This document shows, piece after piece, positions 22,803 to 28,519 of a DNA stretch of 28,519 nt. The translations under genes and the position numbers were made by a program. The notes below the pieces were generated by a model, which did no database searches, was not told the origin of the DNA, and saw only the letters and a list, made by a program, of their open reading frames with translations. Source of the DNA: Gammaproteobacteria bacterium (GTDB lineage: Bacteria > Pseudomonadota > Gammaproteobacteria > Steroidobacterales > Rariloculaceae); assembly GCA_017577365.1 (NCBI GenBank), contig PKRJ01000051.1, forward strand, positions 1 to 28,519. The letters are read 5' to 3'. Every line of letters starts with the position of its first letter. Position 1 is the first letter of the stretch.

Positions 22803-23507
22803 CTATCCGGTCCGGCCTGCGCCCTCTTTCCTCGCCGATTCGACGTGCGCGAGCCCACAGATGCCGAGCCACCTTCTGAACGCCCTGCGCATGCGCGCGT
22901 TGCCATGGATCTTCACGCGGCCCGTCGCAAGCGCCGTCTCCAATGCGAGATCGCCGCGCCAGACGCGAATCAGATCCGGCAAGGACGTGACGACGTAGAC
23001 CTGCGCATCTCGATCGGGGCGCTTCAGGCAAAGCTCGCACCGCCCGTCCTCGTTCAGGAACCACCAACGGCGCTTTCTCTCCGGCTGATCGGCAAGCTCG
23101 AGCTCGACGATCGTTCTACCGGGTCCGAAGCTCTCCGGATGCGCGCCCTTCTCGAGCGCCCACAAGAGCAGGCTCAGATCCATCTCGTTCTCGGCCAGCT
23201 CTCGCCTGGCCCACCGCTGTCCCCAGACGCCGAGCGCCGTGACGATCGGCACGAATTCCTCGCCCGCCGGGGTCAAGTGGTACGTCCATCGTCCGTCCGC
23301 CGCCTCTCGCCGCTCGACGACGCCTTCGGCCTCGAGCTCGGCGAGCCGTCGACTGAGCAGCGTGGGGGATGCAAGGGGCACGCCGCGTTGAATCTGCGAG
23401 AATCGAGTGGAGCCGGTGGCAAGCTCGCGCAGGATCAACGGCGTCCACCGCGCACAGAACACCTCCGCGGCCTTGGCAACGGGGCAGAATTGATTGTAGC
23501 CCTTCAA
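22803..23507 (-). CDS. HxlR-family winged-helix regulator with C-terminal SCP2-like domain
   Basis: The 234-residue protein starts at TTG 23507. Its opening KGYNQFCPVAKAAEVFCARW is the HxlR start with the conserved Cys (residue 8) near the N-terminus. The winged helix follows (PLILRELATGSTRFSQIQRGVPLASPTLLSRRLAELEAEGVVERR). Residues about 125-225 (WWFLNEDGRCELCLKRPDRDAQVYV...LPDLIRVWRGDLAL) resemble the sterol-carrier-like domain often fused to this regulator type. It is divergent from the methyltransferase gene and probably represses it and itself; the redox or ligand cue is unknown. Confidence 0.9.
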   Translation of the reverse strand: MKGYNQFCPVAKAAEVFCARWTPLILRELATGSTRFSQIQRGVPLASPTLLSRRLAELEAEGVVERREAADGRWTYHLTPAGEEFVPIVTALGVWGQRWARRELAENEMDLSLLLWALEKGAHPESFGPGRTIVELELADQPERKRRWWFLNEDGRCELCLKRPDRDAQVYVVTSLPDLIRVWRGDLALETALATGRVKIHGNARMRRAFRRWLGICGLAHVESARKEGAGRTG

Positions 23508-23556
23508 CTCCGCGTCCCTCCGCGCTCCATCTTACTCGCGAGACCGTCCGGCTCCA

Positions 23557-23574
23557 CTACACTTTTTGGAGTAG
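23557..23574. promoter_or_regulatory. Candidate HxlR operator in divergent spacer
   Basis: CTACACTTTTTGGAGTAG is an imperfect 18-base dyad (CTAC...GTAG with an AT-rich centre) 50 bases before the HxlR start and 57 before the methyltransferase start. It resembles TAC-N-GTA operators of HxlR/YodB-type regulators. TACACT could also serve as a -10 element on the plus strand. Confidence 0.35.
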
Positions 23575-23630
23575 AGCGCGAGACGGCCTTCCGCTTCCAT
23601 TGATGTCCGAACCGTTGCGGGAGGCTCACC

Positions 23631-24446
23631 ATGAACGACGAGGATCTCGACGTCGTCGTCGAACACAATCGTCCGGCCGCCGCCATGTGGAGCGCCGGAG
23701 GCGATCACTACGACGCGATCAGCTTCGGGATTGCCGACGCGCTCCGCCACGCCGCGCAGCGGCTTTCGGCAAAGCAAGGTGATGAAGTCCTGGACGTCGC
23801 GACGGGCACGGGCTGGACCGCGCGGCTCGTCGCCCGCTCGGGCGCGCGCGTGACCGGCGTCGATATCGCCCCGGAGCTGATCGCCGCGGCGCGGCACCGC
23901 TCGGCCCACGTCATACCTCGGATCGAGTACCGGCTCGCGGACGCGGAGCGTCTGCCGTTCGCAGCAGGCAACTTCGACCGCGTCGTCTCGACGTTCGGCG
24001 TCATGTTCGCGGGCGATCACGACAGCGCCGCTCGAGAGCTCGCACGGGTCTGCCGTTCCGGCGGCCGTCTCTGTCTCGCGACTTGGACCCCCGACGGCGC
24101 GATCGCCCGCTTCTTCGCGCTACTCGCGTCGCATCGTCGCGAGCCGTCGCCCGCCGCTTCGCCCTTGCTCTGGGGCGATCCGGACTACGTCGAGCGTCTC
24201 CTCGGCCGCGAATTCGCGCTGCGCTTCGAGCATGGCGTCAGCAACGCGTACTACGACGGAGCGGACGAGCTATGGGATACCTTCGTTCGGGGCTTCGGTC
24301 CGCTTCGCGTGCTGCACGAGCGTCTCGATGAAAGTGGCCGCCGCAGGTTGAAAGCGGACGTCGACGCCTACCATGAGGAATACCGAACGCACGTCGGCCT
24401 GCACGTCAGGCGGGAATACTTGATCACGGTCGGCGAGCGGCGTTAG
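23631..24446 (+). CDS. Class I SAM-dependent methyltransferase
   Basis: The 271-residue protein has motif I VLDVATGTGW (residues 53-62), the acidic ribose-binding Asp78 in VTGVDIAPELI, and YRLADAERLPFAAGNFDRVVSTFGVMF as motifs II and III, as in UbiE/Methyltransf_11 proteins. The N-terminal MWSAGGDHYDAISFGI segment and the C-terminal half likely shape the acceptor site; the acceptor is unknown. GGGAGG lies 8 bases before the ATG. Divergence from an HxlR regulator suggests induction by a small molecule. Confidence 0.93.
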   Translation: MNDEDLDVVVEHNRPAAAMWSAGGDHYDAISFGIADALRHAAQRLSAKQGDEVLDVATGTGWTARLVARSGARVTGVDIAPELIAAARHRSAHVIPRIEYRLADAERLPFAAGNFDRVVSTFGVMFAGDHDSAARELARVCRSGGRLCLATWTPDGAIARFFALLASHRREPSPAASPLLWGDPDYVERLLGREFALRFEHGVSNAYYDGADELWDTFVRGFGPLRVLHERLDESGRRRLKADVDAYHEEYRTHVGLHVRREYLITVGERR

Positions 24447-24507
24447 CGGAGCGCGTCCGCTCACCTTCGCCGAGGCGGCAACGATCAAGGCCTCCGCGAG
24501 CCCTGCG

Positions 24508-25170
24508 TCAGCCCGCGGTCTGGTCCGTGTCCGGTGAATCCTCGCCGGGATAAGCCTCGAGAGGAATCGTTCCGCCGGCCGCGTCGACCTTGATCCTGTC
24601 CGGCTCCGGGAGCGCGTCCGCGATGAAATCGAGGCGCTTCCACGCGGGGAAGGGCTGACGCCCGATCTCATCGGGCACGTGAGGAGAGAGCTTGCGGAGC
24701 TCGAGCTTGTGGATGTACCGCCCGCAATTGACGAACGCTTGCTCGATCGTAACGTGCACCAGATACAGTGCACCGGCCGTCTGGCCGGGTCCCTCGTTGG
24801 GGGCGAGCCGCGCGGTGCCCTGGATGCGCAGCCGGCGTGGTGACGTGAAGTCGATGAAGAGGAGCCCGACCTGCGCCGTGCTCGAGATGTTGCCGAGCGA
24901 GAGAAACATGCCGTTGCCGTCGTAGACCGGGAACACGAGCTCGGCGGGACCCGCGATGCGGATGAAGCCGGGCTGCCCGCCCTTGTACGAGACCGTGGGT
25001 CTGCCCCGCTCATCGACCGTGCTGAGAAAGAAATACGCCGCGCTTTCGATGAGCGCGCGGTCGTTCGCGTCGAGCTCGGCGTGCGCGTGCGCTTCGAGCC
25101 GGTCCGCCAGCCGGCGGGTGCCGTGCCGATCCTGATACGCGCGGTGCGCTTCGCCATAGAGCTTGCTCAT
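24508..25170 (-). CDS. Pyridoxamine 5'-phosphate oxidase-fold (PPOX) flavoprotein
   Basis: The 220-residue protein contains the PPOX split-barrel core: AAYFFLSTVDERGRPTVSYKGGQPGF (about 44-70), VFPVYDGNGMFLSLGNISS and VGLLFIDFTSPRRLRIQGTARL, the usual strands that bind FMN or F420. A C-terminal region, FVNCGRYIHKLELRKLSPH, matches the conserved NCxxYI-type block of this subfamily. GGAGG lies 6 bases before the ATG. The substrate is unknown; relatives are often redox or detoxification enzymes. It stands alone, with an upstream palindrome at 25210-25224. Confidence 0.9.
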   Translation of the reverse strand: MSKLYGEAHRAYQDRHGTRRLADRLEAHAHAELDANDRALIESAAYFFLSTVDERGRPTVSYKGGQPGFIRIAGPAELVFPVYDGNGMFLSLGNISSTAQVGLLFIDFTSPRRLRIQGTARLAPNEGPGQTAGALYLVHVTIEQAFVNCGRYIHKLELRKLSPHVPDEIGRQPFPAWKRLDFIADALPEPDRIKVDAAGGTIPLEAYPGEDSPDTDQTAG

Positions 25171-25209
25171 CGTCGCCTCCGGCGCAGGATGTCGACGCTC
25201 AGTCTACCG

Positions 25210-25224
25210 CGGGGAGACTCCCCG
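25210..25224. promoter_or_regulatory. 15-bp palindrome upstream of PPOX gene
   Basis: CGGGGAGACTCCCCG is a perfect dyad around a single central base, 40 bases before the PPOX start codon. The one-base centre makes a DNA-binding site likelier than an RNA hairpin. No cognate regulator is adjacent. Confidence 0.3.
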
Positions 25225-25354
25225 TGGGCTGCGGACGGCACCGGGTCCCGCACGGCGACGCTCCGCGGCGATGCTTGAGTGGCCGCCACATGACGCTGCC
25301 GCGATAGCGCGTTCCCGTCTCGAGTGGTCAAAGGTTCGCGCAGCACCGATGTCC

Positions 25355-25870
25355 TCAGCGGGCGCTTCGACGAGTCATGAGCCAGCCCACGGCAACGAAG
25401 ACGATGCCGCCGATACCGATGAACAGCCAATCATAGAGCGGCACGTGCATAGGCATGTCGCGCACGTGGTGGAGCTCGAGGACGTGGTGATCGATCACGC
25501 CTTCGACGAGATTGAAGATGCCCCAGCCAAGCAGCAGCTGCCCGGCGAGCATTCGGCCCGTCGTCGGCGCCGTCCCGTTCAGCCCCTCACGCCAAAGCAG
25601 CACGACGCCGATCAGCGTGAGCGCGAGCGTGCCGGCGTGGAAGTAGCCGTCCCACCGCATGTTCCGCGTCATCGCATCCAACGTGATCGGCGGAAGCAGG
25701 GCCGAGCCCATGTTGTGCCATTGCGCGATCTGGTGAAACACAATGCCGTCCACGAATCCCCCGAGGCCGAGCCCGAGTATCACGCCGCCGGTGATCGCGG
25801 GCGAGCGCGCGTCGACATGTGGGTAGGGCTTATCGCGTCCGACGCGCCGGGCGGCGACTGTTCGCGGCAT
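25355..25870 (-). CDS. DUF2243 family membrane protein
   Basis: With ATG 25870, preceded by AGGAGG at 6 bases, the protein has 171 residues and four membrane helices. The family motifs are GGVILGLGLGGFVDGIVFHQIAQWHNM (conserved GFxDGIxxHQxxQWHxM), MRWDGYFHAG and GWGIFNLVEGVIDHHVLELHHVRD. The many conserved His residues inside helices suggest metal or heme binding, but no function is established to my knowledge. An in-frame upstream start at 25930 lacks a ribosome site. Confidence 0.92.
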   Translation of the reverse strand: MPRTVAARRVGRDKPYPHVDARSPAITGGVILGLGLGGFVDGIVFHQIAQWHNMGSALLPPITLDAMTRNMRWDGYFHAGTLALTLIGVVLLWREGLNGTAPTTGRMLAGQLLLGWGIFNLVEGVIDHHVLELHHVRDMPMHVPLYDWLFIGIGGIVFVAVGWLMTRRSAR

Positions 25871-25950
25871 TCGGTTCCTCCTGCGGCTCCGGAATGCGAG
25901 CGAAGTGCTCTCGTGCGGGAAGCATGCCAACGTGCTGCTCCGCTCGTAGC

Positions 25951-26004
25951 CCTCCGCGAGGGATTCTCTAAACGATTCTCGTTCAGAAAATCCCTCCGCG
26001 GAGG
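25951..26004 (-). terminator. 54-nt near-perfect hairpin between MFS and DUF2243 genes
   Basis: On the minus strand CCTCCGCG-G-AGGGATTTTCTGAACGA pairs with TCGTTTAGAGAATCCCT-CGCGGAGG. That gives 25 base pairs with one bulged G, two G-U wobbles and a GAA loop. The wobbles pair only in minus-strand RNA, so it is probably an RNA structure. It lies 49 bases after the MFS stop and 81 before the DUF2243 start. It lacks a U-tract, so it may be a terminator, a processing site or a leader element of DUF2243. Confidence 0.55.
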
Positions 26005-26053
26005 CGGCAAGACGTCGCTGCGCAAGCGAGCGCGCCGACGCGGCGCGGGTGAG

Positions 26054-27220
26054 TCATACCGGACCGAGCTTCACCCGCGCCGCGTCGATCAGGCCGCCCC
26101 TCTCCCACACCATCACCGTGAACGCGGCACACGCCGCCGCCGCCACCCACGGTAGGCCGTGTCGCGCGTGCTCCATCAGCACGCCGGTCACTGCGGGCCC
26201 GAGCAGCGCGCCCACTCCCCATGCAATCGACATCCCGCCATACATTCCGAGCAGCTGCCCGCCGGAGAATCGGCTGCCGACGGCGGTCGTCGTCAACGTG
26301 TAGATGCCAACGAACAGCCCGCCCCACACGAAGATCACCGCATACGCGAGCGGTACCGCCTTGAGCAGCAGCGGCCAGATCGCGGCTCCGAGCGTCGCAA
26401 GCCCTGCGAGCACCACGACGAGCTTCGTGCGGTCATACCGATCCCCGAGCCAGCCGATCGGCAGCTGCAGCACGATGGCGCCGATCATCAGCGTGGCGAT
26501 CAGCGCATTCGCTCCCGCCGCCGTCCACCCGAGCCGCATCGCGTAGATCGGCATGAACGTGAGCCCAGCCGTCTCGAGCGCGCCGTTGAGCGCCGCGGCC
26601 GCGAGCGGCACGGGCGCCATGCGTAGCACGAACTTGAGCCCAGCGGGCTCCGCATCGCGGTCGAGCCCCGGCGCATGGATGCCCGGCGTGAGGATCAAGA
26701 GCATGGCGACGAACGCGCACGCCGCGCCGATCCAGTACGCCGTCACGTCGTGCGCGCCCACCGCGCTCAGCACCAGCGGCCCCAACGCAAACCCGAGCGA
26801 CAACGCCGCCGTGTACACGGCGATCGTCGTCGCGCGCGAGCGCTCGCTGCTCATCTGGTTCACCCACGCCTCCGACATCACGAACACGCCCTCGGATCCG
26901 ACGCCGAGCAGAAAGCGCAGCGGGAACCAGAGCCACAGCGCCGTGAGCGCGAAGCCCGGCAGCACCAGCGCCACAAGCAGCAGCGCGAGCGTCATGCCGG
27001 TGCGCAGCCCCACGCGTTCCGCGAAGCCCGGCAGCCAGCAGGCGACGACCAGCACGCCAATGGCATAGAGCGCCGCATTCAGCCCGATGAGCGTCTCGCC
27101 CATGCCGCGGGCGTGCAGCGCCTGCGCGATGAGCGGCGCGCTCAGGCCATAGGTGAGACCGAAGATGCACGCGGCAGCGATCACCGCCCCCTGCGAGAAT
27201 GTCGCGGCCGCCCGGCTCAC
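26054..27220 (-). CDS. MFS transporter (YcaD/UMF2-like)
   Basis: The 388-residue carrier has twelve predicted helices. GLNAALYAIGVLVVACWLPGFAERVGLRTGMTLAL contains the loop-2/3 region. GVGSEGVFVMSEAWVNQMSSERSRATTIAVYTAALSLGFALGPL and IGWLGDRYDRTKLVVVLAG mark the two MFS halves, as in the YcaD-like group of uncharacterised exporters. The GTG start overlaps the upstream gene's stop by 4 bases (GTGA), so both are co-translated. The longer open frame extending to 28435 is antisense-like shadow, not protein. The substrate is unknown. Confidence 0.92.
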   Translation of the reverse strand: MSRAAATFSQGAVIAAACIFGLTYGLSAPLIAQALHARGMGETLIGLNAALYAIGVLVVACWLPGFAERVGLRTGMTLALLLVALVLPGFALTALWLWFPLRFLLGVGSEGVFVMSEAWVNQMSSERSRATTIAVYTAALSLGFALGPLVLSAVGAHDVTAYWIGAACAFVAMLLILTPGIHAPGLDRDAEPAGLKFVLRMAPVPLAAAALNGALETAGLTFMPIYAMRLGWTAAGANALIATLMIGAIVLQLPIGWLGDRYDRTKLVVVLAGLATLGAAIWPLLLKAVPLAYAVIFVWGGLFVGIYTLTTTAVGSRFSGGQLLGMYGGMSIAWGVGALLGPAVTGVLMEHARHGLPWVAAAACAAFTVMVWERGGLIDAARVKLGPV

Positions 27221-28515
27221 GTGGAGACGGTCGCCTTGAGCTCCGCCGGCTGGCTCTTTCGGTGCCGCGCAACGATCGCGCGCAGCAGGCGCGCGTAGTC
27301 GAGCACCAGGCCCGGCGTCCAGGCCATCGTCGCGGCGCGACGGCGCACGGCCGCCGCGAGCCACACGTCCGGGTCGAGCAGAAGCGCTACGAAGCGCAGC
27401 ATGGGCCGGCGCTCGCCGAGCACGCCTTCGAGCGCCGTCTCCAGCGCGAGCGACGTCGCTGTCGAGCAGCTGCGGCTCGTGAGGTTGTACGTGCTGTCTT
27501 GCCGGTAAACGTTCCAGAACGCGCGCAGCGCGGCGCCGTCGTAGTGGTGGAACACCACCTTCTGATCGGGCTCTACCCAGTCGCGCACGCCCGTGGCGTG
27601 GTCGGGGATCCAACGCCCCGGGATGTCGTTCTCCGGACCCGCGCGCAGCAGCGCGGCGAAGTCGTCCGGGGAGTGATCGATCTCGACGGCGGGATAGTGG
27701 CTGATGTAGACGTCCGGCAGCACCTCGAGCGCCGAGTGTCCGGTCGACACCACACCCTGCTCGTCGATGGCAGCGATGTAGCGGCGCACTAGCGGCGGGC
27801 CGCGTCCATGGCTCGCGGAGCCCTGCGCCGTCCACACGTACAACGTCATCGGCTGCAGCGGATCGAAGTCCGGGTAGGCGTCCGCGTGCGGCCGCGGCGG
27901 GCCGTCCGCGCCGTACCAGCCGCGCGCGAAGAATATCGGCAGCGTCGTGATCGAAGCGCCCGGCGCGAGGTTGCGCAGCTGCGTGCCGAGCACGCACAGC
28001 GCCCAGCCTGAGGAGATCAGCACGAAGCCGAGCACCATGGGCATCACGTAGCCGTGGTGGATGGGCCAGTTGCCCATGACGAGAAACGCGGCAACGAGCT
28101 GCAGCAGCCCGAGCGCCACGGCGCCGCGCCATCCCGCGAAACGCACCACCCACGCGGCACCCACGCGCATCGCGCCGTCCACGAGAAACGCCGTGCCGAA
28201 CAGCACGCGGTCGGCCACCTCGTCCGCGGCGAGCGGCAGCAGGATCAGCGCGCCGAGCGCGAGCAAGACGCCCGCGCGCCACATCAGCGCGCGCCGCATC
28301 TCGGCGGGCGACAAGAGCAGCGCGACCAGCGAGAGCGCTCCTTCGAGGGCGAGCACGAGCCCGAGGACGTCCGTGGCGAATCGCAGCTCGCCGTCGGCGG
28401 CGTCCACGATCAGGAACGCGCCGACCGCGATCCACAGCGCGCCGACGACCGGCAATACCCGCCAGCGCCGGCGGAAAGCCGGCGCGCCGACGAGCAACAT
28501 GGCCAGGCGAATCAT
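27217..28515 (-). CDS. Membrane protein: HdeD-like N-terminus plus permuted papain-like (NlpC/P60-type) domain
   Basis: The 432-residue reading starts at ATG 28515, 4 bases from the window edge; a start beyond the edge is possible. Residues 1-180 hold about six membrane helices in DUF308/HdeD style (FLIVDAADGELRFATDVLGLVLALEGALSL). The soluble half contains GHSALEV (His260) with YISHYP, then YNLTSRSCSTATSLALE (Cys350). His-before-Cys order and the Y-N-L-x-x-x-x-C-S-T block fit circularly permuted NlpC/P60-like or LRAT-like enzymes that act on lipid or peptide acyl bonds. It overlaps the MFS gene by 4 bases, pointing to a joint role in envelope traffic. Confidence 0.82.
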   Translation of the reverse strand: MIRLAMLLVGAPAFRRRWRVLPVVGALWIAVGAFLIVDAADGELRFATDVLGLVLALEGALSLVALLLSPAEMRRALMWRAGVLLALGALILLPLAADEVADRVLFGTAFLVDGAMRVGAAWVVRFAGWRGAVALGLLQLVAAFLVMGNWPIHHGYVMPMVLGFVLISSGWALCVLGTQLRNLAPGASITTLPIFFARGWYGADGPPRPHADAYPDFDPLQPMTLYVWTAQGSASHGRGPPLVRRYIAAIDEQGVVSTGHSALEVLPDVYISHYPAVEIDHSPDDFAALLRAGPENDIPGRWIPDHATGVRDWVEPDQKVVFHHYDGAALRAFWNVYRQDSTYNLTSRSCSTATSLALETALEGVLGERRPMLRFVALLLDPDVWLAAAVRRRAATMAWTPGLVLDYARLLRAIVARHRKSQPAELKATVST

Positions 28516-28519
28516 TCGC

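Noticed and set aside
27221..28435. Upstream extension of the MFS gene in the same frame
   Set aside because: The extension is Arg/Ala-rich and lies out of frame over the HdeD-like gene; the GTG at 27220 gives a normal MFS start.

Overview
This is a GC-rich bacterial chromosomal window, most likely from a gammaproteobacterium. I infer this from the tRNA-Lys with an encoded CCA end, a sigma-54 type promoter, a GEMM-I riboswitch, YhbY, and CvaB/CvaA-type export proteins. The genus cannot be fixed from the sequence alone. Almost the whole window is coding, with short operons that often overlap by 1-11 bases.

Layout. (1) 1-1185, minus strand: a surface lipoprotein with cadherin-like Ig domains and a (PPPSE)n linker, running off the left edge. 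Upstream lie a c-di-GMP-I (GEMM-I) riboswitch and a textbook sigma-54 -24/-12 promoter, so c-di-GMP probably controls this surface protein. (2) 1553-1628: tRNA-Lys(CTT). (3) 1801-3498: a TetR regulator overlapping an alpha/beta hydrolase gene that is broken by a frameshift at a GC-dinucleotide run. (4) 3579-12285: a compact, multi-transcript locus. It holds a C39-peptidase ABC exporter coupled to a beta-lactamase-fold hydrolase, a divergent HlyD-type adaptor, a rhomboid protease preceded by a 65-codon peptide gene ending in Cys, and an NTF2-like protein overlapping a second beta-lactamase-fold hydrolase. Both hydrolases carry Cys where the family has the nucleophilic Ser of SxxK. I consider this the best candidate for an undescribed system, possibly peptide maturation and export. 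(5) 12346-14649: an octaheme c-type cytochrome lipoprotein with a C-terminal TPR domain. (6) 14852-19952: a sulfatase, a divergent LysR regulator with an MFS carrier, and the C-terminal half of a second, closely related sulfatase. (7) 19953-21623: a HipBA toxin-antitoxin pair whose hipA stop codon forms the broken edge of that second sulfatase. (8) 21828-22124: yhbY. (9) 22218-25870: a small membrane protein next to an antisense epimerase remnant, an HxlR regulator divergent from a methyltransferase, a PPOX-fold flavoprotein and a DUF2243 membrane protein. (10) 25951-28515: an unusually long RNA-type hairpin, then an MFS transporter overlapping a membrane protein with an HdeD-like N-terminus and a papain-like C-terminal domain.

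Functional reading. Regions 1-3 and 6-10 look like ordinary accessory content (regulation, transport, sulfate-ester use, toxin-antitoxin), with several scars of recombination. Region 4 contains an export machine plus three proteins that could act on peptides. No obvious double-glycine precursor peptide and no TolC-like outer-membrane gene are present in the window, so the cargo remains open.
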